From assembly GCA_045644145.1 (NCBI GenBank), contig JAZRGK010000024.1:1-29204 (forward strand): a DNA stretch of 29,204 nucleotides, given 5' to 3'. Source of the DNA: Flemingiibacterium sp045644145. GTDB taxonomy: Bacteria > Bacillota > Clostridia > Oscillospirales > CAG-272. Shown piece by piece: positions 6,349-13,737 of this stretch (positions are counted from its first letter, which is position 1; each line of letters starts with the position of its first letter). A program made the translations under genes and the position numbers. The notes under the pieces are model-generated. The model made no database searches. It saw only the letters and a program-made list of their open reading frames with translations, and was not told the origin of the DNA.

Positions 6349-7872
6349 ATGAATCTTCGTCCCGATGAAATTGGTAATATAATAAAAGACCAGATAAAAA
6401 ACTATAGATCCCGTATCGAAATGACCGAAACGGGAAGCGTTGTGCTTGTTGGTGACGGTATTGCCAGAGTTTACGGACTTAAAAACTGTATGGCAAACGA
6501 GCTGCTTGAGTTCGATGACGGCAGCTTCGGCATGGCGCAGAATCTTGAGAACGAAACGGTTTCCGTTGCGCTTCTCTCAAACGAAAATAGCATCCGCGAG
6601 GGCTCTGTTGTGAAGCGTACCGGTAAGGTTCTCTCCGTGCCGGTTGGTGATGCTATGCTTGGCAGAGTAGTTGATGCTCTCGGACAGCCTATTGACGGCA
6701 AGGGTCCTATCGAATACACCGAAACCCGTCCCGTTGAATCTGAGGCGCCCGGCATTATTGAAAGAAAGAGCGTATCCGTACCGCTCCAGACCGGCATCAA
6801 GGCGATCGACTCCATGATACCCATCGGCAGAGGCCAGCGTGAGCTTATTATCGGTGACCGTCAGACCGGTAAGACCGAGATCGCAATTGACACTATCATA
6901 AACCAAAAGAGTCAGAATGTAATCTGTATCTACGTTGCTATCGGTCAGAAGAACACATCCGTGGTACAGCTTGCGAACGAGCTTACTCGCCATGGTGCAA
7001 TGGATTACACCGTAATAGTTGCGGCATCCGCTTCGGAAACCGCACCGCTTCAATATATCGCCCCTTATTCCGGATGCGCTATGGCTGAGCATTTCAGAGA
7101 GCAGGGGAAGGATGTCCTCATTATCTACGACGACCTTTCAAAGCACGCGGTCGCTTACCGCGCACTGTCCCTTCTCATCCGCCGTCCCCCGGGCCGTGAG
7201 GCATATCCCGGTGACGTATTCTATCTCCACTCCCGTCTTCTTGAAAGAGCGGCGTGCGTGGCTCCCGAATACGGCGGCGGCTCTATCACCGCCCCGCCTA
7301 TTATCGAAACCCAGGCAGGCGACGTTTCAGCGTATATCCCCACAAACGTAATATCCATAACCGACGGTCAGATATTCCTTGGAACCGAGCTGTTCCATTC
7401 GGGCATCATGCCGGCTATAAACCCCGGCGTATCCGTAAGCCGCGTAGGCGGTTCGGCACAGCTTAAGCCTATGAAGAAGGTTTCGGGCGAACTAAAGCTT
7501 CTCTATTCCCAGTACCGCGAGCTTCAGGCATTCGCGCAGTTCGGAAGCGACCTTGATGCGGATACCAAGGCAAGACTTGCGCTTGGTGAACGCATCGTTG
7601 AGGTGCTTAAGCAGGGAAGAAATGCGCCCGTTCGAGTTGGCTGTCAGGTGGCTATCGTTTACGCCGTAATTCACGGCTTCCTTGACAATGTTGAGGTAAA
7701 GAACGTGAATCTGTGGGAGAAGGCTCTTTACGAGCTTCTTGAGGCTAAATATCCCGAGCTGCTTGCAAAGATCGAAGCAGGCGCATGGGAAAAGCCGGAG
7801 ATCGACACACTTGAAGACGCTATAAACGAGCTTAACCGTGTGCGCACCGATCTTCAGATAAGAGGTAAATAA
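6349..7872 (+). CDS. atpA: F1Fo ATP synthase subunit alpha
   Basis: A 507-residue non-catalytic nucleotide-binding F1 subunit. An N-terminal beta-barrel (GSVVLVGDGIARVYGL) is followed by the P-loop GDRQTGKT (169-176) and conserved ALSLLIRRPPGREAYPGDVFYLHSRLLERAA-type segments including the arginine-finger region (SVSRVGGSAQ). The ATG at 6349 is chosen over a GTG at 6340 because GAGGTGA (6337-6343) then lies 6 nt upstream and serves as the ribosome binding site. Length and motifs are complete. atpG begins 2 bp after its stop. Confidence 0.97.
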   Translation: MNLRPDEIGNIIKDQIKNYRSRIEMTETGSVVLVGDGIARVYGLKNCMANELLEFDDGSFGMAQNLENETVSVALLSNENSIREGSVVKRTGKVLSVPVGDAMLGRVVDALGQPIDGKGPIEYTETRPVESEAPGIIERKSVSVPLQTGIKAIDSMIPIGRGQRELIIGDRQTGKTEIAIDTIINQKSQNVICIYVAIGQKNTSVVQLANELTRHGAMDYTVIVAASASETAPLQYIAPYSGCAMAEHFREQGKDVLIIYDDLSKHAVAYRALSLLIRRPPGREAYPGDVFYLHSRLLERAACVAPEYGGGSITAPPIIETQAGDVSAYIPTNVISITDGQIFLGTELFHSGIMPAINPGVSVSRVGGSAQLKPMKKVSGELKLLYSQYRELQAFAQFGSDLDADTKARLALGERIVEVLKQGRNAPVRVGCQVAIVYAVIHGFLDNVEVKNVNLWEKALYELLEAKYPELLAKIEAGAWEKPEIDTLEDAINELNRVRTDLQIRGK

Positions 7873-7874
7873 CC

Positions 7875-8687
7875 GTGGGAGCAGATATTAAAGCCCTGCG
7901 CATACGCATAAAAAGCGTAGATTCCACCCTGCACCTTACCAAAGCCATGGGACTTGTGGCGTCCTCGAAGATCCGCCGTGCAAACGATGCCATGAAAAAG
8001 GGACGTGAGTACGCTGCAGCGCTTGGCAGCTTTGTTTCGGAGCTTTCGAAAAGCTCAGAATGTATAAAAAGCCCCTACATGCAGGTAAGAGGTGACGATA
8101 TCTCCCGTACGCGTATAATTGTCATCGCAGGCGACAGAGGTCTTGCCGGCGGATACAACGCAAACATATTCCGTCTTGCGGCGGAATATAAGGGCGCTGA
8201 GCTTATCCCCATAGGCAAGCGTGCATGCGATAAATTCGGTAAAATGGCGAATTCGTCGGAGAAATACACGTCTGATGAGGCATACAGCCTTGCAAAGAGC
8301 CTCTCTGCCGATTTTGCGGATGGTAAATTTGACAGACTTGGCATTATTTCCACGAAATATGTGTCCATTATGACTCAGGATGCTGAGATCAAGTGGATAT
8401 TGCCCCTTACAAGAAATGAGAATTCGGCGGCTTCAAGCATTATCTTTGAGCCGGATGAGATTTCGGTACTTGAGGCGGTTATGCCCGAATATGTGTCGGG
8501 AATCCTTATGGCATCCGTCCGCGAGAGCTTTGCATCCGAGGTGGCGGCACGCCGTATGGCTATGGACAGCGCCGGAAAGAACGCGTCGGCAATGATCGAC
8601 AGCTTAACGCTTCAGTATAACCGTGCGCGTCAGGGCGCGATCACTCAGGAAATAACAGAGATCGTTGCCGGTGCGGGGGAACAATAA
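7875..8687 (+). CDS. atpG: F1Fo ATP synthase subunit gamma
   Basis: This 270-residue central rotor shaft of F1 has the expected two terminal coiled-coil helices. The N-terminal one contains IKSVDSTLHLTKAMGLVASSKIRRA; the C-terminal one contains the conserved RMAMDSAGKNASAMIDSLTLQYNRARQGAITQEITEIVAGA. The middle is a Rossmann-like domain beginning IIVIAGDRGLAGGYN. It starts with GTG at 7875, 8 nt after AGAGGT inside the atpA end. After its stop the operon is interrupted by 206 bp carrying an inverted-repeat element. Confidence 0.95.
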   Translation: MGADIKALRIRIKSVDSTLHLTKAMGLVASSKIRRANDAMKKGREYAAALGSFVSELSKSSECIKSPYMQVRGDDISRTRIIVIAGDRGLAGGYNANIFRLAAEYKGAELIPIGKRACDKFGKMANSSEKYTSDEAYSLAKSLSADFADGKFDRLGIISTKYVSIMTQDAEIKWILPLTRNENSAASSIIFEPDEISVLEAVMPEYVSGILMASVRESFASEVAARRMAMDSAGKNASAMIDSLTLQYNRARQGAITQEITEIVAGAGEQ

Positions 8688-8701
8688 TTAACGAAAATGC
8701 C

Positions 8702-8779
8702 GGTAGGGGAGGGGCTTGCTCCTCCCGCGAATGGATTTCGAATCAACGTGAAACGGGAGGACCAAGGCCCCCCCCTACC
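8702..8779. repeat. GTAGGG-family inverted-repeat element, copy 2, inside the atp operon
   Basis: The outer arms GGTAGGGG (8702-8709) and CCCCTACC (8772-8779) are continued by GGGGC (8711-8715) and GCCCC (8767-8771). Inner arms CCTCCCG (8721-8727) and CGGGAGG (8754-8760) also pair. The left half can instead fold on itself: GGGAGGGGC (8707-8715), TT, GCTCCTCCC (8718-8726). The 78-bp element sits between atpG and atpD, and both flanking genes are intact. A further hairpin CTGACA...TGTCAG (8832-8858) follows before the atpD ribosome binding site. Confidence 0.7.
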
Positions 8780-8893
8780 TCATACTTGTTAGCTTTGCCA
8801 AGCAGTTCTATAATGGCAGATTAGATATACACGCTGACATGAAAATAGATTTCTGTGTCAGTCATAACAAATTAACGAAAGGAAGTCACAGCT

Positions 8894-10291
8894 TTGGAGA
8901 ATAAACATAACGGCATTGTGGCGCAGGTTATGGGGCCTGTGGTTGACGTGCGATTTGATGAAGGCGGCTTACCTGCTATTTACAATGCGCTGACTATGCC
9001 TATCGGTGAGAGAACGCTTACAGTCGAGGTGGCACAGCATATCGGTGACAACACCGCACGCTGTATTGCAATGGCATCCACCGACGGTCTGCAGCGCGGA
9101 ACTACCGTTACCGATACGGGACGCGGTATCAGCGTACCTGTAGGCAAGGCGACGCTTGGACGTATATTCAACGTACTTGGCGATGCAGTGGACAACAAGG
9201 CAAATCCCGAGGACTGCGAAAGATGGAGCATCCACCGCTCCGCTCCCGACTACGAGGAGCTTTCCACATCTACCGAGATTCTTGAAACGGGTATCAAGGT
9301 AATCGACCTTATCTGCCCCTATTCCAAGGGCGGTAAGATCGGTCTTTTCGGCGGTGCGGGTGTTGGTAAGACGGTTCTTATTATGGAGCTTATCAACAAT
9401 ATTGCCAAGGAGCACGGCGGTCTTTCCGTGTTCACCGGCGTAGGTGAGCGCACAAGAGAGGGTAACGATCTCTACAACGAAATGATTCAGTCCGGCGTTA
9501 TCGACAAGACCGCACTTGTATACGGTCAGATGAACGAGCCGCCCGGAGCGAGAATGAGAGTAGGTCTTTCCGGTCTTACAATGGCGGAATATTTCCGCGA
9601 CACCGAGGGTCAGGACGTGCTTCTCTTTATAGATAACATCTTCCGCTTCACTCAGGCAGGAAGCGAGGTTTCGGCGCTTCTCGGACGTATGCCCTCTGCG
9701 GTTGGCTATCAGCCCACTCTTGCAACTGAGATGGGTGCGCTTCAGGAGCGAATTACCTCTACAAAGCGAGGCTCTATCACCTCTATTCAGGCGGTGTATG
9801 TGCCGGCGGACGATCTTACGGACCCGGCTCCGGCTACCACGTTCGCCCATCTTGACGCCACCACCGTTCTTTCAAGAAGCATCGCATCTCAGGGTATCTA
9901 TCCTGCGGTTGACCCGCTGGAATCAACATCCCGTATACTTTCCGCGGAGGTCCTCGGCGAGGAGCACTACCGCGTAGCCCGTGAGGTGCAGAGAATACTC
10001 CAGCGTTACAAGGAGCTTATGGATATTATCGCTATCATGGGTATGGATGAGCTTTCCGACGACGACAAGCTGCTTGTCGGCAGAGCGAGAAAGATTCAGA
10101 GATTCCTTTCCCAGCCCTTTACGGTTGGCGAGAAATTCACCGGCTTCGAAGGCAGATATGTTCCCCTTGCGGAAACTATCCGCGGCTTTGCGGAGATAGT
10201 TGACGGTAAGCACGATGACCTTCCCGAGTCTGCGTTCTTGTTTGTGGGCACTATCGACGAGGCTGTGGCAAAGGCTAAAGCCAACGCATGA
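8894..10291 (+). CDS. atpD: F1Fo ATP synthase subunit beta (catalytic)
   Basis: This 465-residue catalytic subunit has P-loop GGAGVGKT (153-160), the GERTREGNDLYNEM catalytic-glutamate region, LLFIDNIFRFTQAGSEVSALLGRMPSAVGYQPTL (Walker B and the family signature) and a C-terminal helical domain with DELSDDDKLLV of the DELSEED loop type. It starts with TTG at 8894, 8 nt after AAAGGAAG; no better start exists in frame. It is separated from atpG by a 206-bp repeat-bearing spacer, so alpha/gamma and beta expression might be tuned separately. Confidence 0.97.
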   Translation: MENKHNGIVAQVMGPVVDVRFDEGGLPAIYNALTMPIGERTLTVEVAQHIGDNTARCIAMASTDGLQRGTTVTDTGRGISVPVGKATLGRIFNVLGDAVDNKANPEDCERWSIHRSAPDYEELSTSTEILETGIKVIDLICPYSKGGKIGLFGGAGVGKTVLIMELINNIAKEHGGLSVFTGVGERTREGNDLYNEMIQSGVIDKTALVYGQMNEPPGARMRVGLSGLTMAEYFRDTEGQDVLLFIDNIFRFTQAGSEVSALLGRMPSAVGYQPTLATEMGALQERITSTKRGSITSIQAVYVPADDLTDPAPATTFAHLDATTVLSRSIASQGIYPAVDPLESTSRILSAEVLGEEHYRVAREVQRILQRYKELMDIIAIMGMDELSDDDKLLVGRARKIQRFLSQPFTVGEKFTGFEGRYVPLAETIRGFAEIVDGKHDDLPESAFLFVGTIDEAVAKAKANA

Positions 10292-10305
10292 CAGGGTGAC
10301 GTCAT

Positions 10306-10569
10306 ATGAACGTATTCAAGCTTAAAATATCCACTCCCGACGGAAATATGTTCGCCGGAGAGGCTGTGAAGCTGGATGTGCGCGGAATCGAGGGTGAGCT
10401 TGCGGTAATGGCAGGGCATATCCCATTTATGACGGCACTTAAGCCCTGCGACTGCAAAATTCTGCTTCCCGACGGCGACGAGCGCATCGGCACTGCCGAG
10501 GGCGGACTTCTCAATGTTGGAAGCGAGGAAGTTGTACTGCTTTCAAGCGGATTTAAATGGAAAGAATAA
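10306..10569 (+). CDS. atpC: F1Fo ATP synthase subunit epsilon, N-terminal domain only
   Basis: An 87-residue epsilon subunit with the complete N-terminal beta-sandwich: MNVFKLKISTPDGNMF..., GIEGELAVMAGHIPFMTAL, and the closing GGLLNVGSEEVVLLSSGF. Typical epsilon proteins have about 130-140 residues, with two C-terminal helices that can inhibit ATP hydrolysis. Here the protein stops right after the beta-sandwich (SSGFKWKE), and the following sequence is a hairpin, not a frameshifted continuation. The ribosome binding site GGGTGA is well placed before the ATG. It joins gamma to the c-ring; auto-inhibition through the C-terminal domain should be absent. Confidence 0.92.
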   Translation: MNVFKLKISTPDGNMFAGEAVKLDVRGIEGELAVMAGHIPFMTALKPCDCKILLPDGDERIGTAEGGLLNVGSEEVVLLSSGFKWKE

Positions 10570-10574
10570 TTATA

Positions 10575-10611
10575 TTGAGGAGGGGCTTTCTGTTGAAAAG
10601 TCACTCCTCAA
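10575..10611 (+). terminator. Hairpin after atpC, possible terminator
   Basis: TTGAGGAG (10575-10582) pairs with CTCCTCAA (10604-10611), extended by GGCTTTC against GAAAAGTC with imperfections. No clean T run follows (ATAGCTTT). It starts 6 bp after the atpC stop and precedes an independent promoter, so it probably terminates, partly or fully, the atp transcript. Confidence 0.55.
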
Positions 10612-10674
10612 TAGCTTTAATCAGGGGTGCAATGATCTCTTTGCTCATTTTACATTTCATTAACAAAGAAATTC

Positions 10675-10703
10675 TTGCAATTTCGCGTCTGATATGTTAA
10701 AAT
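10675..10703 (+). promoter_or_regulatory. Sigma-A promoter of the DUF1538-PII operon
   Basis: The -35 TTGCAA (10675-10680) and -10 TAAAAT (10698-10703) have 17-bp spacing. The predicted start near 10710 leaves a leader of about 110 nt before the ATG at 10819. This leader contains the terminator-like hairpin at 10725-10756. Confidence 0.65.
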
Positions 10704-10724
10704 AAATGTAATAGCGCAAGAAAC

Positions 10725-10756
10725 GCGGCAGGATGTGTTGGCATCAGCCGCTTTTT
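10725..10756 (+). promoter_or_regulatory. Leader hairpin with T run, possible attenuator
   Basis: GCGGC (10725-10729) pairs with GCCGC (10747-10751), and GATG (10732-10735) with CATC (10742-10745); five T residues follow directly (10752-10756). This resembles an intrinsic terminator placed between promoter and gene. A second small hairpin TGACC...GGGTCA lies about 15 nt further down. No known riboswitch or T-box motif was recognised, so control by premature termination is an inference. Confidence 0.5.
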
Positions 10757-10818
10757 CGTGTGTAATGACCTGCTTTTTGGGTCACAGGGGGTGTATTGCG
10801 ATTTTCAGAGGGAAAATA

Positions 10819-12330
10819 ATGGAATCTGTCACATCCGTGCTGCCTATTGCCGCAATCGTGCTTATACTCAGTATAACCGTCGTGCCAATAGCTCCCGGAG
10901 TGCTGACGCTGTTCCTTTTCGGTGCTATCGCGCTGATCTTCGGCATGAGCTTATTCACCATGGGCGCCGGAATGGCTATGCAGCCGCTTGGCGAGGGTAT
11001 CGGCGTGGAGATGAGCCGTTCGAAGCGGAATATAATAAAGCTTATAGTCTGCTTTGTGCTTGGCGTGCTCATTACAATCGCTGAGCCTGATTTGCAGGTG
11101 CTTGCAGAGCTTATGCCGGCGGTTGACAATATGGTGCTTATACTGTCTGTGGCGGTTGGCGTTGGTGTTTTTATGGTAATATCCATGCTTCGTACTAAAT
11201 TCGGGGTGAAGCTCAGCTATATTCTCATGGTGTTTTACGCCATTGTTCTGGTGCTTGCGTGCTTTGCGCCTGCGGATTTCGTCCCCACGGCGTTTGATTC
11301 GGGCGGAGTTACCACAGGCCCTATCACCGTGCCCTTTATAATGGCTCTCGGTGCAGGTATGGCTTCAGTTGGCGGCTCTCACCACGGTGAGGAAAGCTTC
11401 GGTACGGTGGCGCTGTGCAGTGTGGGCCCCATCATGTCGGTTATGGTTCTAAGTCTGTTTATTCCGTCAAATGCTACGGAATATACCCATGAAACCTTTG
11501 AAGCGGCGTTTGCTACCACAAGAGATGCATTCCAGTACATAGTCCGTGAGGTGCCCCACTATGCCAAAGAGGTTCTGGTGGCATTTCTTCCCATTGTGGC
11601 TGTGTTCGTTCTGTTCCAGCTTATATTCAAGCGTTTTCGCGGAAATGAGCTGCCAAAGGCTATCATCGGTTTTGTGTATACATACATCGGACTTGTGCTT
11701 TTCCTCTGTGCGGCGAATGTAGGCTTCATGCCTGCCGGTCAGCTTATCGGCGAAAAGCTTGCACAGACTGAATTTGCATACATACTGATTCCCGTGGGTA
11801 TGCTGATCGGTTGGTTTACGGTTGCCGCCGAGCCTGCGGTACATGTGCTTAAAAAGCAGGTAGAGGAGATTTCAAACGGTACTATAAAGCAGAGCACCAT
11901 CGGTATCGGTCTTTCCGTAGGTGTTGCCTGCTCTGTCGGAATCGCAATGCTTCGCGTACTCACGGGCATACCGCTGTTCCCGTTTATGGTGGGCGGATAC
12001 GTTATATCCCTTGCTATCAGCTTCTTTGTGCCGCCGCTTTATACCGGCGTGGCGTTTGACTCCGGCGGAGTTGCAAGCGGCCCTATGACCACCACGTTCA
12101 TTCTTCCTTTTGCAACGGGTGCGTGTGCGGCACTTGGCGGAAATATCCTTACGGATGCTTTCGGTATCGTGGCGATGGTTGCAATTACACCGCTTATAAC
12201 CATACAGTGCATCGGTCTTTTTGCTGAGCTTCGCCGCAAGGCAAGCCACAAGCAGGCGGCTTTCGCACTTGGAAATATCGAGGATTGCATCGTGTATTTT
12301 GACGATGAGGATAAGGAGGCGAGTGTATGA
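10819..12330 (+). CDS. Tandem DUF1538 membrane protein, possible cation/H+ antiporter
   Basis: A 503-residue, very hydrophobic protein made of two homologous halves. The repeat signatures are AEPDLQVL (88-95) with FDSGGVTTGP (159-168), and AEPAVHVL (338-345) with FDSGGVASGP (413-422); each is followed by a glycine-rich helix. This is the DUF1538 layout. The ATG at 10819 is chosen because GAGGG lies 6 nt upstream; a longer frame would start inside the leader hairpin. From memory, a DUF1538 protein pair from Halomonas (UmpA/UmpB) was reported as a Na+(K+)/H+ antiporter, and this single protein would correspond to both. The C-terminus is acidic and cytoplasmic (DDEDKEASV). It overlaps the PII-like gene by 4 bp, suggesting direct control by that protein. 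Confidence 0.85.
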   Translation: MESVTSVLPIAAIVLILSITVVPIAPGVLTLFLFGAIALIFGMSLFTMGAGMAMQPLGEGIGVEMSRSKRNIIKLIVCFVLGVLITIAEPDLQVLAELMPAVDNMVLILSVAVGVGVFMVISMLRTKFGVKLSYILMVFYAIVLVLACFAPADFVPTAFDSGGVTTGPITVPFIMALGAGMASVGGSHHGEESFGTVALCSVGPIMSVMVLSLFIPSNATEYTHETFEAAFATTRDAFQYIVREVPHYAKEVLVAFLPIVAVFVLFQLIFKRFRGNELPKAIIGFVYTYIGLVLFLCAANVGFMPAGQLIGEKLAQTEFAYILIPVGMLIGWFTVAAEPAVHVLKKQVEEISNGTIKQSTIGIGLSVGVACSVGIAMLRVLTGIPLFPFMVGGYVISLAISFFVPPLYTGVAFDSGGVASGPMTTTFILPFATGACAALGGNILTDAFGIVAMVAITPLITIQCIGLFAELRRKASHKQAAFALGNIEDCIVYFDDEDKEASV

Positions 12331-12992
12331 GCGAACGTATGATGCTGCTTCTTACCATCACGAGGCGAGGCGAAGGCTCGTTTATCGTTCAGTCCTTGAC
12401 CTCTCACGGTATTCCGTGGCACTTAAGAGCTGTGGGGCAGGGTACTGCTTCAAGCGAGATGATGGATATTCTCGGAATCGGCTCAAGAGATAAGGATATC
12501 GTAATAAGTCTTGCCGCAAAGCGTGCCGCTGAGGCGTTCACGAGAGAGCTTGAGGGGAATCCAACTCTTGGGCGCGGTCACGGAATCATGATGGTGATAC
12601 CGCTTAAGGCGATAAACAACCTTACCGCTGTGCTGGCATCCAAGGCGGCGGAAAAGCTTAGTATAGAGGAGGCTGACATACCAATGAGAAACGAATACAA
12701 GCACAGTCTTGTGCTGATCGCGGTAAACCGCGGATGCGCCGATGATGTTATGCAGGTGGCACGGAGGGCGGGCGCTACCGGCGGAACGGTAATAAAGGCA
12801 AATCTCGCTGACAATCAGGCAGGCGAGCTTCTCGGTGTTACGCTTAGCGAGGAGCGGGATATCGTTGCTATTATGGTTCCCGACACCATCCGCGACACCC
12901 TTATGGAGGATGTAAACCGCGAGCTTGGTATGCGTACCGATGCCCAAGCTATGATCTGCTCCGTTGGCGTTGACAAGGCAATGAGAATATAA
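12327..12992 (+). CDS. Double PII-like signal protein
   Basis: A 221-residue protein with two PII/GlnB-like ferredoxin folds in one chain. Half 1 (about 4-100) begins MMLLLTITRRGEGSFIVQSL; half 2 (about 115-221) begins YKHSLVLIAVNRGCADDVMQVARRAGATGGTVI, resembling the RGAGATGGTV-type segment of PII proteins, and contains VAIMVPD, similar to the PII strand after the T-loop. Ordinary PII proteins are trimers of about 110-residue chains, so a two-domain chain would form a different oligomer. PII proteins sense ATP/ADP, 2-oxoglutarate or other small ligands and bind transporters. The 4-bp ATGA overlap with the DUF1538 gene suggests it gates that membrane protein. The ligand is unknown. Confidence 0.78.
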   Translation: MSERMMLLLTITRRGEGSFIVQSLTSHGIPWHLRAVGQGTASSEMMDILGIGSRDKDIVISLAAKRAAEAFTRELEGNPTLGRGHGIMMVIPLKAINNLTAVLASKAAEKLSIEEADIPMRNEYKHSLVLIAVNRGCADDVMQVARRAGATGGTVIKANLADNQAGELLGVTLSEERDIVAIMVPDTIRDTLMEDVNRELGMRTDAQAMICSVGVDKAMRI

Positions 12993-13005
12993 TGTATATA
13001 ACACA

Positions 13006-13189
13006 GGGAGGTGCTTTTTTGTAAAAAAGCACCTCCCCGTACCACTCCCCAAAAAACTTTATAACATGGAACTTATGCCTAAACTTCAAAAGTGTGTGCC
13101 TACGCTTGCGTAAGCCTGATTATTTGCCCCATGTATAAAGTTTTTTGAAAGGGGTGCGGGGGAACCTTTTTTACAAAAAAGGTTCCCCC
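13006..13189. repeat. Multi-hairpin intergenic element B between convergent genes
   Basis: Left hairpin: GGGAGGTGCTTTTTT (13006-13020), 2-nt loop, complement 13023-13037. Long-range arm: CACTCCCC plus AAAAAACTTTATAACATGG (13043-13069) against CCATGTATAAAGTTTTTT (13129-13146) and GGGGTG (13151-13156), with small bulges. Inner hairpin: TACGC-TT-GCGTA (13101-13112). Right hairpin: GGGGGAACCTTTTTT (13158-13172), AC, complement 13175-13189. It has the same five-part order as 3237-3393 and lies between the PII-like gene and ilvN, so it may end both transcripts. The sequence AAAAAACTTTATACATGGG of the right arm recurs exactly at 27504-27522. Confidence 0.72.
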
Positions 13190-13208
13190 GTAAATTATAT
13201 TGACATAC

Positions 13209-13727
13209 TTATAAATTCGTAACCTTCCTGATGGTCGCGCTTCCTTTTTCAAGGGAAACTATGCCGGTGCGGCATATTTCAAGGATGGTGTAGTCGCGCA
13301 TGAGATCAATAAAATCGTCGATCTTGCGGCTTGAGCCGGTGAGTTCGAAGACTATAGCATCACGGGAGTATTCCACCGTTTTGGCATCAAATGCGGATGC
13401 GGCGGTGAGGATATCATCTCTTGAATCGGCGGTGTTAGCCATCTTTATGAGCATAAGCTCGGAGCTTGTGGAATTTTCATCGTCAAGCTCTCGTATATAA
13501 CACACGTCCGGAAGCTTGTAAAGCTGATTTATAAGCTGCTCCTTGTTGAGTTCATCGCCGTCGAAGCGGACGGTTATACGGGAATATTCCGTTGACTCCG
13601 TTTCGCTCACGGTAAGCGCGCTTATGTTGAAGCGTCTGCGGCGGAACATGCTGGTGACACGGTTCAGAACGCCGAATTTGTTAAGTACAAGCACCGCAAC
13701 GGTGTATCGTCTTTGAATGTTCTCCAT
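13209..13727 (-). CDS. ilvN: Acetolactate synthase small (regulatory) subunit
   Basis: A 172-residue protein with an N-terminal ACT domain (RRYTVAVLVLNKFGVLNRVTSMFRRRRFNISALTVSETESTEYSRITV), the usual valine-binding feedback domain, and a C-terminal ALS-small domain containing the R-DAI-FELTGSSRKIDDFI segment. It activates IlvB and gives it feedback inhibition. The length matches the family. The ATG at 13727 follows AAGGAG and lies 10 bp after the ilvB stop on the same strand, so the pair is co-translated. Both belong to valine, leucine and isoleucine synthesis; no further ilv genes follow in the window. Confidence 0.93.
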   Translation of the reverse strand: MENIQRRYTVAVLVLNKFGVLNRVTSMFRRRRFNISALTVSETESTEYSRITVRFDGDELNKEQLINQLYKLPDVCYIRELDDENSTSSELMLIKMANTADSRDDILTAASAFDAKTVEYSRDAIVFELTGSSRKIDDFIDLMRDYTILEICRTGIVSLEKGSATIRKVTNL

Positions 13728-13737
13728 GGTTATCTCC

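Noticed and set aside
8969..9850. Antisense open frame of 293 codons opposite atpD
   Set aside because: Shadow of a strongly conserved gene with biased codon use; no promoter or ribosome binding site supports it.
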